From assembly GCA_025094145.1 (NCBI GenBank), contig JALLLS010000022.1, forward strand, positions 1-64,000: a DNA stretch of 64,000 nucleotides. The letters are read 5' to 3'. Origin of the DNA: Spinellus fusiger. Its lineage: Eukaryota; Mucoromycota; Mucoromycetes; Mucorales; Phycomycetaceae. The position numbers and the translations under genes were made by a program. This document shows positions 35,100 to 49,059 of this stretch, piece by piece; position 1 is the stretch's first letter; each line of letters begins with the position of its first letter. The notes under the pieces were generated by a model. It did not search any database. It was not told where the DNA came from and worked only from the letters and a program-made list of their open reading frames with translations.

Positions 35100-38000
35100 T
35101 GTATTGTTCGGGCCCATCCTATTTTTTATCATGTATAATCGCTCAAATTCTTCACTGTGCCAATAACATTACACAAATTTATCATAGGATAAAGACACTT
35201 TAATAAAAAAACATAAGGCACTTTTTGACACCAATAATATACTGTTATAGCTTGTCATTAGACCCCATCACTATTCGCTTGAGCACACAACAGAACATTG
35301 CTGTCCATGTAGGTCTATCTTTTCTATGGTCTTTTTCTTTCTTTCTTCAGGGCAGTCTAATTCTAAAAACATGGCAAAAAGAATCTCCTGTTTCTTTGAG
35401 CTGCTTTCCTGGTGAATACACAAGAATTGATACTATCGTTGTCTTGATGGGGGGGGTAGGTTGATCTCAAAAAGAATTAGAATAAACTTCATCAAGTATT
35501 TTTTTTATTTCATTTTCTTTGAATGATCTGATACTAGTTAATATATTCAATATTAAAAATAAAATAGGAATGGTAAGAGTCTATATCAACACGTCTTTAT
35601 TACTATGAATCTTGGAAAAGAAAAGGAGTTCAATAGTTGGTACGCCTTATTATTTACCCTTACATCCCTAAAGCACACTCTTTGCCTTGGGCCTCATAGT
35701 ACTCCTGTAATAAAATGAAATAAAGAAATCGGCCCATTGTTTTCTACTTTATAATAATAATATATCAAATAGTCAATAGGATGATCAAACACCTATTTAG
35801 ATGTTAGAGTGCATGATTTTCACCTATCAAGAGAAAATAAAGTCAAAAAATTCAACACATCCCAATCCTTGGTGTAGAATAAGTACTCCGCTCTTTTATT
35901 TTTTTATTCATTATTTTATGAATTTCAAAAGACAAAAACATAAATGATACACCTATTTTTCGTATCGTTGACTTAACACTATCTATCTCCTTTTCATTAC
36001 TGAAGAATAGAACTTACTTGAATCTCCTATGATTAAAAAAGAAAAAAGAATAAATCTCAACCACTTCTCCTGTTAACCTTAATATTAAAGAAATAATTAA
36101 AAATATTACTTTATTACTCATGCTCAGAACATGAAGGATTCCTACATTCTGAAGACATTCAAGAGCATTCGCGCACTTATGAAAATATAAGACTTACTTG
36201 CTAAAGATAAAGAGGCTTAGAGCCCTTACAAGATTAGGCTTGGGCTGCCTACTCTATTAATACTTCATATAAACGACTTGAGTTTCTATGTATGCTCAAT
36301 CGGATACTCTTTACCCATTCTTGATCTTTTACCTAAACTCTTTTCCAATGGATTTGATGTCTTGTCTGAAATATTTAAGTTTTATCTGAACTTAAATATC
36401 AAATCATCTTATAAATATCTCATTGAATCTCAACCGAAGAAACAGAAAAAAAAATATTAAAAGAAAAAAGTTTCCACTTGAGGTGGAGAAACTGAATTCA
36501 CAGAATTAAACTTGATATTCTACAAATAGCTCAAAGCTGTGTTTTCTTCTGATAAGATCTTTCTAACATTACTCAGAATAAATAGTCTTTTGACCATAAT
36601 GCCCAATGCACAAATAACTCAAATAACATCTGAAACAGAATTCATTACTTTAAATTACAGAGATACTAGGGAACAAAAATAAACAGTGAAAGGGCTACCC
36701 TCTTTGTTTAGCACCAGTAGCTCTTCCCCAACTCTCTTAATTGATATAGAGTTCCTGGAACAGTTATAACTGCTGAGTGAGGAATTTCATCTTCAAGCAG
36801 ATAAAAATAAAGGCAGAAAGAGAGGGGAATGGAGATAGAAAACCTTTACTGTTCAAACAAGTGATGACTTGTACATCTATGAAAAATTCAACAAGGAATT
36901 TATAGAAATCAATCTCCCAAATAAGACAGTGGTAACCTATACAGTAGTATTGAAGTGTAAGGTCATTTGGCCTATTATTATTATGATGATTATTATTAAA
37001 AAAGATGTCTATTGATCCAGTTTGTGCCAAGATGTGAGCATAAGTAAATAAATACACTTAATCCACACTCTCAGTCAGGGCACATAGAAAGTTCATTCAG
37101 CCATTATTGTTAATACCACTGCAGCATGTACTAAATATTCTATTTGACACTAAAATCAGGGTCTTGAAACATTACATAGGTATTTTAGTGGTTTGAGATA
37201 TGGATTCTTGGATAAGAGTAAGAGCAAGAGTAAGAGTAAGAGCAAGAGCAAGAGTAAGAGTAAGAGAGAGAGTGTGTGTGTGGCAGGTTATAAAACAGAA
37301 AAAGAATTCATAGAGAACTAAAACTATTGTCTCTTCTTTAATGAATAGTTTTAGTGCAAGTTGAATCAATGTATAACTCATTAACTATGGAATTGTTATC
37401 AATAAACATCAATAGAATGAGAGTCAAAAGATCAACAAACTGATACAGTTGTGTTCCTTGTGGATTATGAGTCCACCTGAGCATTGAACACCTTGATCTA
37501 TTGTGAACAACAGATCCATGCTACTATTCAGCCTCCTCAATAAGGCGTGTGGTTTGCATCATAAATGTTATTAGTAAAGATAACAGTAGGAATAGTAGTT
37601 TTGTTTTTATTTTTATTTTTTTAAAAAAAAAAAAGAGTTGAGTGATTACAAAACTCACATGAAAATTATAGACACTCTGAATTTTAACATCTGAAAAAGG
37701 TTTAAAGATTTTTAAATTGTCTTAGTATGGAGGAAATGCACCCACTAGCTTTAGTTTTTCTTTTTAACCAGTTGGCTTTACAAAGGTAGTACTGATTCAT
37801 CTTTATGATATGCAGCTGTGTTGTTAGTCATTGAAATGGCATACGACTTGACATATTAAGTAGGTAGACTACTATCCTACTGAGGTTAGATGGACAGTCT
37901 ATTAAGAGACATTGCTTGTGAAAGATTCGTAAGTAGGTCGATGGTTGAAATTATTAAGTTTGAAGGCTATACACCTGAATCATCAGGGCCACAAACACCA

Positions 38001-39563
38001 CACTACACTACAATCAAAGTGACAAAATTGACTATTTTCAAAAGAGCAACCACGTACAAGAGAAGAATAGTTCCTAGTTAAGCCATACTTGCTCTTTTAC
38101 TGTTTACAGACACTACCCCAGATCAGTCTTTTGTAGAACTTTACAACGTACAAGTGAGAGAGTGTGTGTCAAAATAAGCGTCACTTCGCCTACCACAGCT
38201 ACAGGTCATCTATTCCAAGCATCGATGGTTTGACTGATGAGCCATAGGTCGGCTGGTTCTGTATTCTCTACTGGTATTCTGCTGTAAGGCAGTAGGATGC
38301 CAGCCTGATGAATAGTCACAGTAGTCACAGCTTCTCTATGTCCTTAGTGATTCTAGCTACTCTAGTGATTCTAGTAGTGATTCTAGCACTAGCACTCCTA
38401 GAGATGAATTATAGATGAGTCGGGCTAGGCTCTTCCTATTATCATTGTTGAATTCCTTGGCTTGATTTCAGCAAAAGCGTGTCAACCCCACCATTTCCAT
38501 CCTGCTGCATCCTTACAAAATACCTTTCTTGGAAGCCATAGCTAGAATAATGACTGTGTATGTTTATTCATAGGAGTCTATCATTATTACAGTTCTTTAT
38601 GGAGAATTGCCTGTTTATTTGTTTATCTACTTCACATTTCCAGTGTCTTGTGCAGTCCCCACAGTTTTCCTCTTTTTATTATTATTTTAGCTCTATAATT
38701 CTTTGGAGTGTGTGATGTAAACACCATTTCTGCATAACAAAATAACAGAATAGGAAAGTATACACCCTTAAATAGAAAATAATAGGCCTGCATTCAATCG
38801 ATAACTGCTGTATAGGGATGATGGATGAATAGCCTGAATCGGAGGATAGTAAGGAGAGCGGAGTGACTAGAATAGAAAATAACCTCTACCACACTTTACC
38901 ATACCACCATACCATCTTACCACCTTACTACCTTACCACACTACCACACTACCATAAGTAATCTAATGTAATCTAATGTAATCTAATATAATCTATTAGA
39001 TTAGATTATATACTCTTCCCTAACTTAAGCTCTATACTAAAATTTATACTATGTATATACTATATAAATATATGTATTATTTAATATGCACACCACACTA
39101 TAAGATAAGCACTTTAAACCTACTTTCAGCCTAGAATAGCAGACACTGTGGCATTGAACAATAAGATGTTTTTTATTTTTATTTTTATTTTTATTTTAAC
39201 AATAAGAGAGTTTATTTCCGTTATATCTGCCTTGGGGGTTGCCATGGAGAGTGTCGGGATTTGAAAAAAGAAAAAAGAAAAAAGAAAAAAGACAATAAGT
39301 ACTTCGTCGTGCTAATCGGAGAATTCTTATTTGTTTAACGAGAATCATAATAAGACGTATGTACCCAGTAGAGGGACACTTCACATGATACTAATCTATT
39401 CCTAAAGGAAACTCTCTCCGCAGACAGAACATCTTTCTTCATAAGGATGTTACTCATAGACATCCTCTTTGGGATAGACAATGGAGCCCAGATATAAGAT
39501 AAGTTTGTTTGTTATATATGAGCCGACCTGTTTTCTCTTTTCTCTTTTCTCTTTCATATCACC
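35100..39563. other. Gene-poor AT-rich stretch
   Basis: No supported gene. Visible items are a (taagag/aagagc)n tract at 37215-37275, a poly-A/T tract at 37600-37635, a 10-bp unit aatctaatgt repeated about four times at 38955-38995, and ttttta/aaaaag runs at 39170-39200 and 39265-39295. A 63-codon ORF (37890-38081, +) with several Thr/Lys residues is possible but unsupported. Confidence 0.45.
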
Positions 39564-40864
39564 ATGCCCTTGCCAATAACCACCACCCAAGAAATACAGT
39601 GCAAAGATGAGATCATTTTACATGCGCCAAAACAGCGCACTACACCACTACCACCCCTCCACCACCTGGTGACTTTTGGGTGTTCCACTCCTTCACAGTA
39701 CTCAGCCACCTCCACCTCCACCTCCACCTACAGCCAACGTTACAGTGTCACCAGCAGTATTGGTAGTGTAGACCAAGGCCAAAGACGCTGGTCTGTAGAG
39801 TCAGGTACATTTGATTCTGTGCCTCAATGTAAGCTTTCTTCTCCTGCCAAATATCCTGCCAGTGTTTAAATAGAAGAGCATACATAAGAAGCACCCTTAA
39901 CTCATCTGTTTTCCTTCTTTCTTTCCTCCTCTTGTCTCTAGTATCACCCACCAACACTTCCTTTTCTTCTTTTTCACCTTCTCGTCTCCTGCTGTCAGGT
40001 GCTACCAATTCGGAAAACTTTCGCCTCCAAGAACTCAGTCGTTTCTATCCCACCTCATGCCCGCTCAAAGAAGAATCCGATTCACAGGCAGTGGCGTCGG
40101 GGGGCTCATGTGATACAATCCCCAGTCCATGGAGCATAGATGTCAAAACTGCTTCCGAACAAGCCCTGTGCAGTGATTGGCTACAGAGACATGCCCCTTC
40201 CTTATTTACATTTGTACGTTCATGGAAACGTCGCTATACTGTTCTTCTCCACCACACAGTCTATGTCTTTAAATCCAACAAACCCACCGCCCTTGCTCAG
40301 GATCATTTTGTACTGACAGAAGACACATTTGTCTTTGTCTCGGAGGAATTCAAAAAGGGCTATGTCCTTGAATTGCGCAAACCCCTCTGTAAATGGTTCC
40401 TGCGCTGTGAATCTGTGGCTGAAATGAAATGCTGGCTTGAAGCCATGAAGAAGGTCGTTGCCTTTATTAAACTAGGCTATCAGGGCATAGTGACAGTTCC
40501 CTTGCTGAATCACTTTCAATTGGCAGATGACCACCGCCTCTTGGTAGCAAAGACAGCCAGCCAGGACATGTCAGAACACCTACAGCAGCACAGAAGCCCC
40601 AGTGTTCGTACAAGTCTTATTAATTTCCAAGAGAATCCATTGGACTCCCATGGTTCTCCAAAACGACTGTCACTTAAAGACTGTCACTACCGCCGCAGTG
40701 TCCCTCTCTCCTTAATGGCTCTTCCTTCTCCCACTCTTCCTTCTGTACGTCAGTCCGTGTCTCCTCCCACCCCACGATGGGAAGGTGCTCTTCCTCCTCA
40801 ATTGCCTCCTCCTCAGTCTATTCCTCCTCCTGTGCCACAGTCCTCCCCAGTAGCCGAGGTCTAA
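39564..40864 (+). CDS. PH-domain protein with Pro-rich C-terminus
   Basis: Two exons (39564-39828 and 39942-40864) join in phase 1 and encode 395 residues. The N-terminus is Ser/Thr-rich (S-T-S-T-S-T-Y). A PH domain spans about residues 155-250: W-L-Q-R-H-A at the start, S-W-K-R-R-Y-T-V-L-L, T-V-Y-V-F-K-S-N, Y-V-L-E-L-R-K, W-F-L-R-C-E-S, and the closing helix with the invariant Trp (M-K-C-W-L-E-A-M-K). The C-terminus is Ser-rich and ends in several P-P-Q/P-P-P segments that could bind SH3 or WW domains. PH domains of this type bind phosphoinositides or membrane partners; no catalytic domain is present. Small PH proteins of this sort are widespread in Mucoromycota. Confidence 0.85.
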
Positions 40865-41472
40865 GGATCCAGAAAAGTGTCTATGTGTGTGTGTATGTGT
40901 ATGGGATATGTGTATGTGTGTATGTGTATGTGTGTATGTGTATGTGTGTATGTTTGGAGGGGAAAAAGAGAGAGGAAATCTCTCTAAATGTATTCTTTTT
41001 CTATTTTTCTATTTTATCCTTTCTATTTTATCCTTTCTATCTTATCCTTTCTATTTATTTATATTTTAGTAGTTTAGGCTACAGTGTATTGTATATTTTA
41101 CTTATTTATTTACCTCTTTATTTGTTCATAGTCTCTATTTTTGTTTAATCTTTTTTGTTTGTTTGTTTATCCCTTGTGTTATTCATATGTATTCAATAGT
41201 TCACACTTTCTTAATAACACACCATAAATTGAAGACATTCTATTTCATTGACTATGTATGAGCAATTTATAGTAAATCTGTGTTTTGTGAATAGAGAGAG
41301 AGAGAGAACAGAGAGAGGAAGGGAGAGAAAAGGAAAAAAAAGGAAAAGGAAAAAAGAAAGAGGGCGGGTATCGAACATACATACGAAATACCTATTGTCG
41401 AGGAGAAGGAAAGGTAGAGAAAACACTAGACACTAATAAACACGAACAGCCAGTGCTCGTACTGCAGATGGA
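40865..41472. other. Intergenic: PH gene 3' flank and Unc13-like 3' flank
   Basis: It holds a (TG)/(TATGTG) microsatellite at 40878-40955, a pyrimidine repeat ctattttatcctt (three to four units) at 41005-41055, and a purine-rich (gagaaagaaa) stretch at 41294-41365. The two flanking genes are convergent. Confidence 0.7.
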
Positions 41473-44400
41473 TCACATAGGCAGGGTCGTTTCTTCAGAG
41501 GGTGTTCCAGGGTACTCTGGTGCAATGGGCAGAGTGATTCCCTCTTCTCCTGTCTGACTTTGGCTTTGACCATGGGCTGCCTGTTGGAAGTTGGGATTCT
41601 TGCGCTTCTCAAACTCACCGTGCAAGAAACTCTGGACATGTTTCCCTGGTCGCATACGAAGAATACGAAGAATCGTCTCGCTGTTGGGCATGTCCAAAGA
41701 CACCGATTTACGCTCTGTCTTGCGTCTTCGAACAGTGTGCTTGGAATGGTACACAGTCTTGCTTCTATCTGCCTTTCGACCTCCCTGCATCTTCATCTCC
41801 ACTTGATTCTTAAGCACATCGTGGTAGTTCTGGATCAGTGTTTCTGTATCCACATTATAAGCAGCATTGATGGCCAAGAGAGCGTAATATTGTGAATTCT
41901 CTAGCTTATCAATAGGCACAGCATCGCCTCCCTCACCACCATTGAATAGAATTTTAAGCAACTACACACATTCATTGTCAGTAAGAGATCCAAGTGCATA
42001 GAATGGGTTACCTCGAGCCATTTGAATACAACATGTATCTCATAGTCATCTAATGGCTTCATTTCTGATGGCTGTTCAGACAGGGGTGGTAGCAGCACAC
42101 CCTCTAGAATAATAAGAATTTCCTTCCACACCCTAAGCACTACCATCTGCATATTGGCTTCTGAGAGATGGTCATTGAGAATATGAAGGTTCTTCTCTAG
42201 GTAATCCAGTAAAGGTGCAATGGCATCTTCACAGTCCTGCAGACTTGGCTCTAACTGTTTTGTAGCTCTATTAAATGCAGAGAAGAAGCTGCGGTCTCTT
42301 CCAAGCACTCTGTCCAGTATTCGACGCGACAGACATTGGCGCATGAACCGATTCATCTACAAATATAAAACATAAAACATAAAACATAAAACATAAAATG
42401 GATGAGTAAAGACTGCTCCTCTTCTCTCGACTTGACTATAACTTACTCTGTCCACAATCAAACCACCCGCATCATTCTCAGCTCTCTTTAGCGTACGGAA
42501 GGCTTTACCAAACCAAAACTGAATGTCGTCTTTTTCACCCTCCATGCTTACTCGCAGCACGAGTTTCCCTTGAGGATGAAGGTTAAGGACTAATTCGTGT
42601 GTCTGATAATCATCAAAGTACTCGGGTGAAAGCTTGAACCAGACCAAACCACACTCCTCATTGGCTCCAATCATGTCTTCATCATACACTACGGCAAGAA
42701 CATCTACTGCCTTCTCATTCAACCATACATCAAATATCTGGTCCCATCTTGGATTCAGTGTTTCATAGACTGTTCGTGTTCGTGTAATTTGCTTATTATT
42801 AATCTCCAGAACGACATAGGGATCGCTCAGGCCATTGTTATCCAGAGGCTGTAAATCCTCAGCACGGAGAATCTTGATAGAGTACAGATAGTTGTTCTTG
42901 TCTGTTTTCTCCACGACAGGAGATCCAAACTCACGCATCATCTCTGCAATCTCATCCACTTCCATGATTTGGTAGAGTCTGTCTAATCTTCCACGCGCTG
43001 CTTCAATGTCATTGACCTTGACACAGAGCTAATAGGGTACAGAGCATCAATAAAAGAACAGATATTTCCAACTTACCTGGGATGTAAAGTCAGAGGGAAC
43101 ACCTTCGTCCTTGGCAATGCCACGTCCACCATAGATCTGATAGCGTGCTCTGTCTAGAAATGAAGTGCTGGCTGCTGCTTCTGGAGTATGTTCTACGCGG
43201 GGCCTCATGTCTTCAGTGATCATGTCTTCAAGAATATATGTATAATCCTCAATAGCAATACCAAACACCTATATGTATAGAGTCAATAAGTAATGGAGAA
43301 GAGCAACAATGCCGCAGTAGCCTTACTTTTGAAAGAGCTGTCAAGAATCGACAATGCTGTAGATCATTTGGCCACTGTAAACTCTGAACAAAGTCGACGG
43401 CCTGATGGAACATACTGAACAGATCTACAATAGAAGAAGAATGCATGGCTGTTTCGTTGATACTTTCAAACTATACATTCAAATGAGTCTACATAGTATA
43501 TGCGTAGATATCTTCTCCTCTTTTTCTTTATTGACTTGTATTATGATGGCTCTACTCTTTACCTGGTCTTGTTTGATAGCATTCTCAACCCAACCAAGTG
43601 TGGCCGAACTTGTCGTTGCTAGCCATCTTCGTACATGTTGCAAGAACCATGACTCCACCTTGAACAATGATGTCTTTTTCCTATCATCCATAAGACTATT
43701 AAGACACCTCTCTACGCCCATAGATCACTCAGTATCTTACTTGGGTCCATGCTGATCATAAAGTCGTTTCAGGCTAAGTACTTTTTGATAAAACTCAAAA
43801 GTCACTTCAATAGATGCAGTCTGTGCTTCTTTTGAAAAGGCCCAGTTATCAATCTCCAGAGCAAAATAAGGCATCTGTCTTGCCATGACAATCCCTGGAA
43901 TGGATAAAATGCTAGTAGCATCCATGGGAATATCAGTTGAAGAACCATGACACCTCTATCCACTAGAGAACTTACTCTTTGATGGGTGTTTTGAACTTGC
44001 GCTTGGAGAGAGAGACCAGTTCCTTTTGCAGTTTGTCTGCCATGGCTAGTAGATTGGTAAGAGCATCATTCTCGGGCTTATTGGAGGCATTCTCAATGTA
44101 TCGCCATCGTTCGACTGCAGCACCCTACTCATACCAGTAACATAGAGTCAAGTATTAGTTCCTTGTGCTGAGTCAACAAGTGCCTGTTCTTATCTATGTA
44201 TGTTGATGGGTTTTACTTCAATCGTTTCTTCAAGACGGACAAACTCTTGGAGTGGATCTGCGTGGTCTTCCAAATAGGCAGGGTTTTCATAGATCTTATC
44301 CAGCATGCCTACTAAATCGCCCACCCATTCAGGACTATATGTGTGGATGAGTCCATGTACTCTCTCTCTCATATTCATGCACATGTATCTATTTCAATGT

Positions 44401-46149
44401 ACCTTATCTTCCAATATTCTGAGAGTGCATCTGCTAAATCATGGAGCAATGTCTGATTAAGTCCTTCAAAGGCACGGATCAAGTATTCACGCTAGACACA
44501 CTTTCATGAGATCACTACTAGATACCATCCCAATGCATGTCTAGACTACAACTTACATCATTAATGGCCCATGTGCTAACATCATTTTCCTTAATGGCCT
44601 TATCAAGGGCACGGGTAGCATCTTTAATATCATCAAAATCAAGCTCTCCTCCTTCAAACCGGTTCTTGATCAGCTCAAGGTACAAAACAGCACGGTAAGG
44701 AGTGGAAAGACGCCATGTCTTCCAGCATTCACGCAGCAGTTCATCCGATTGTTGAGAAATGACACTGGTTTTGGCACGCTCAGCATCAGGTGTAACATTT
44801 GTATCATAGTCAATGCACATATTCATCAGGAGACGAAAGAAGGAGCGTGGATCATTAGGAACATAGGTGAATGGACTCTGGAGCGACTCTGTTCTCTAGG
44901 AAGGAAAGAGAACGAGAAAAGGGAGGTAGGTCGAAAAGAGAAGAAAGGGGGCGTTGGAAGGAAGATGCATAAGAAATCGTCTTACTCTAACACTTACTGC
45001 AGAAGAAGGCATGTCTTCCAGTGTGCTGTAGATTGAATTTCGATTGTCGCTGTTGGAGGTTTGACGGCGAATGCCTCCTTTTGCAAGTAGGTTGGAGCTG
45101 CCAACATCTGTTTCGCTGCCTGCTCCCAAAGACAGTTTGGGATTCATCAACATCAGTGTCTTCATCAGTTCCGTCAGCTGCTTAAGTTCACGCTTCTGCC
45201 AGTTATCATAAATCTGTTGGCCCGAGAAATCTTCACGTCTGCCTGGATAGGGTTGGTTGGTGTGGACGTTGTTGATGCACTTTTTAAGATCTAACAAAAG
45301 AGCCTACACACAATGGAGTGAGTCTCCTACATCCTTCTTATCATCACCTACAGATTCTGTACAGATAAGCTGTAATTCACGCAGCTTTCGACGATGCTCG
45401 ACATCATCCACCTGGAAAAGATGTTGGACGGTCTTCACCATTGGGAAGTTCTCCAATGCCTCCAAAGATCCAGAAGGAAGAGGGGAGGAGGGCGAGCCGG
45501 GTGGCTGCTTCTTCTCAGAATTACGACGTCCTGCTTTGGAAGGCCCCACAAACCCATTGAGTTTCTCCATCAATTCCGGGGTGGCTGCTGAGGGAGCATC
45601 TTCTTGCACTGTCACTATCACCAATTCTGCAAAGCGTGCAATATATCGATTCAACTCTTCATACCAAATAGCGGGGTTGGGGTTGGCTCGTTTCAACTCA
45701 ACCTCACTTGTCTTGAGGAAGATGATGACGAGATCATTAACAGTGCCGGTGGGCTTATAACGGTGCTGTTGGAGTACTTTCTGCACTTGGTTCACAACAC
45801 TCAAGAACCGTTTGTCTTGGAATTCTGTCTTGGAAATATCTTTTCCTTTGCTAATGTCATCTACTCGACGGAGCAACCCACGCACGATCTCCTTGGTGAG
45901 TTTGTCTGGTTTGCCCTCGTCCATAAATTTGTCAGTGATACTTCCAAACACGTCTCCCACTCCAATATGGACCGACTGTCTCTCTTTTTTGGGTTCTTTG
46001 GTGGTGGGTTGTGGGCCGCTTTGTTCAATGCAGGCTCTGATAGCACAGCGAAGTGCATAGTCATACACCGTCATGGGGTTCAGGGTTCTCGTGGCTCTTT
46101 TGGCTCCTCCTCCACCACGACGAAGCGTAGAATTACTTTTAATCTCCAT
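41473..46149 (-). CDS. Unc13/Munc13-like protein with MUN region and C2 domain (Ync13-type)
   Basis: A long multi-exon gene. Exon 1 starts M-E-I-K-S-N-S-T-L-R-R at 46149 with A-L-R-C-A-I-R-A-C-I-E. I place a 48-nt phase-0 intron at about 45302-45349, so the terminal frame before the TAG is intronic. The middle exons form the helical MUN-type region (W-K-T-W-R-L-S-T-P-Y-R, S-P-E-W-V-G-D-L-V-G-M-L). A C2 domain follows (about 42900-42520): L-Y-S-I-K-I-L-R-A-E-D-L, G-L-S-D-P-Y-V-V-L, L-N-P-R-W-D-Q, Y-D-E-D, with Ca-binding-type Asp residues. MHD2-like helices come after (D-D-Y-E-I-H-V-V-F-K-W-L). Fungal Ync13 couples exocytosis to cell-wall integrity at division and tip sites. Confidence 0.85.
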
Positions 46150-47515
46150 TGATATTCGAAAGCTACTTTATGTGTTTATCTATATCTATATCTATATATA
46201 AATGTTTTTCTTTTCTGCCCTTGCGTATGTGTTAAGAAGATAGAAAGCCTTTTTTTTTCTTTCTTTTTTCTTTTTGGCAGGACTTGCCAGGAAGAAGAAA
46301 AATTGAGTCCCACAGCTGAGGAGCCCACGTGAGACACAGCTGAAGTTGGAACTCAGAAGTGGGTTGGAGAGGCTCAAGCTGGGTGGAGGGACTTACTTAT
46401 TTCTTATTTGCTTATGGACTTTAACAAGCAGAGCCTGTTGGCCTGTCTTTACTGGCAATGTCAGAGGATGATCGGGGTAATTTTGGCTTTGATTCTCCAA
46501 TAGGAAGAACAGTAAGACTATAGTACGAAAAATAGTACAAATAGAAATGATAGGGCTAAATCACAAGAAAGGGAGAGAGGGAGAAGAATGGGTGTGGGAT
46601 ATCTGCTGGTGATAAGTACAGAAAGTGCAAGTGCTTTGATGAGGGCTTAGATTCAAGAATAGGCAGAGAGTGTAGAGATACATTAGCAAAGAGTTGATGC
46701 AGTGGCTTGTTGATAATAATAATAAAAGGTGCCCCGTTTATACTATTTATAACACAGTTCTTTGTTGATCTTATCTTATTTAAAAGTCATTGGAGAGCCA
46801 TCTATTGACATCCAACAAAGACAGTGGGTCTTCAAGGGATTCGTAGTGCCTTCTTAGTGTTCAAAAAGATCTTGAAAAGGCAACACGTAGGAGACTGCAT
46901 AAGAAAACACAATCAATGCAGTCCATAAATAGGGTAGTTTATGAATGAAGAATAGATGACTGATTTACCTATAGAAACAATCAATAGGCCATAATGAACA
47001 TAGATTAAAGATAGAATAGCTACCTTTTAGAGAACTAGTAGAGAATGTATTGAGACACTGTATGTCAACGAGCATTTGAATGATTGGTATTTAAGCTTGG
47101 GTTATCTTGCAAGGATGTATTTAGATGTCAACTACTTCTCGTACTTGCATAGCATCGACACCTTACAGATAAAACTGTAGTGGCACATTGAGTTGTCCAA
47201 CATAAAGATAGAGATAAGATGCTCCACATGAGGATACCTGACTTGAATCCTTCTTTATCCTATAGACATTGCAGAGAGAATATCAATGAGATATATAACC
47301 CCTAGAGAAAATAGCAAACATAAATAACCCCGTCTTTTCACTCTATAAGATAGAGTTATTTTTACTTGATGATTTCATACCAAAAATAACAATGATCATC
47401 TATAAAAAAGATACTATCTATACCTGTAGATAAAGAATTAAAAGTGATGAATATCTTTTTATTAATAGCAGTAGTATGGAGCTATTGTTAAGGGAATTTT
47501 ATATAATAATAGTAG
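46150..47515. other. Intergenic, no supported gene
   Basis: This covers the upstream region of the Unc13-like gene, with a pyrimidine tract at 46250-46280 and atctat runs at 46180-46200. No open frame has convincing content. Confidence 0.5.
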
Positions 47516-47657
47516 TAATGATAATAATAATAATAATAATAATAATAATATAATAGTATAGTAATAGTAATAGTAATAGTAATAGTAATAGTAATAGTAA
47601 TAGTAATAGTAATAGTAATAGTAATAGTAATAGTAATAGTAATAGTAATAGTAATAA
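47516..47657. repeat. (AAT)n followed by (AGTAAT)n microsatellite
   Basis: About ten AAT units (47520-47550) are followed by about fifteen AGTAAT hexamers to 47657. The apparent poly-Tyr and Thr-Ile reading frames on the minus strand are this repeat in translation. Confidence 0.95.
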
Positions 47658-49023
47658 TAAAAACACAAGTCAACTTCTCAGCATTATTCTATTAGAGAGT
47701 ATAAACTTGTTATTGCTTTTAATGACGTTAGACTTGAATATAAATAGGCCGTAAATACTACACCTGCTATTGATTCTATTGTCAGATTCATTGGCTATTA
47801 TGAAGAGAGAGGAGACAATGAGTTAAGCTGATAAAATCATACTCTACTTGCTCATTATAATGAGTAGCAGTAGAAAGGCACTATAACATTGTTGTCTTCT
47901 CTTCCAAAGAAGGAAGGAAGGAAGAAGAAAACTTGTAGATGATCAACAGCACTATGCTATGTATCGTACTGCTTATTTGAAATGAAGGATACACTATTAA
48001 ACTGACTAGATAGCTTTTGTCTGTGCAATGATGCCGTGGGTTTAGTGGCATTGATTTAAAGATTAGCCTAGATCTGTTATCAGGTCTTTTATGTGCTCCT
48101 GACAAGAACATACATAATATCTTTTCCATTTATTTAATAGGTATATCATCTCTTTTGCTTGTATTTATGTATCCATCTCTTTAGTAGATTATGAGAGACT
48201 ATAAACCAAAGCAATACCTCTAGTTCTACCTTAACCAAAAGTTTTGTGTTGAGAGAGAAAACATATCTGATACATGATGATAAATTATCTTAAATATTCA
48301 TGTTGCAACACTTTGAACAGAGATGAAATGTTTGTCGGACCACGGAAGAAAGTTGGGAAGATTGAGACACAGTAACTTTATTTTTATCATTTTAACTTCC
48401 TATGATATAAATATGTATTATTATTATTATTATTATTATAATAATAATAATGGCTGGGTAATTTAAGGTAATATGAATCGAAAGGCTCGTGGAGCTTGTG
48501 AAAGAAAGGTCTACTACATCGCAGTCTTAATATATATATATATAAGAAATAAAGAATGGATGGATAGATAGATAGATAGACAGATAGATAGATAAATAGA
48601 TAGATCGATAGATGTACTTGACAGATATAGGCTTAAGTTCTTACAGAAAGATAGGTGCAATGTCCTGAGTCGGTAGGAATAAGGTTAGCTTTGACAATAA
48701 ACATCAGTGGTGTGTCACAGAGAGAGGTACAGAGAAATATAAACAAATAGTAGTACTATAGTGCAGGATAAGGGCACTTTGGATGTGCAGACTTATACAG
48801 TAACAATAGCAACAAGGCCTCTAAGCCTCTAAGACTGATTCTGAAGAAAAGCTAAGTATTCCATATTTATTATTGATGTGCAAAGGGCAGTCCTATACTT
48901 GTAGCATTAAGCCATGTAGGCTATTAAAAGTACTCCTTAGCTTATTGTTTCAAATTTCCCCTCAGCTTAGACCAAGCCGTGGGATTTCAATATCTGGCCA
49001 TTACCACAACTGTTTCATTTTTG

Positions 49024-49059
<36 letters not shown>

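Noticed and set aside
38232..38320. ctgatgag string near gccataggtcggctgg, considered as hammerhead ribozyme or box C/D snoRNA
   Set aside because: No GAAA core partner for a hammerhead, and no properly placed box D with terminal stem for a snoRNA.
45604..46152. 182-codon plus-strand open frame
   Set aside because: It is antisense to exon 1 of the Unc13-like gene, whose strand has the conserved content and splice sites.
47462..47673. Poly-Tyr and Thr-Ile repeat open frames
   Set aside because: They are translations of the AAT/AGTAAT microsatellite.
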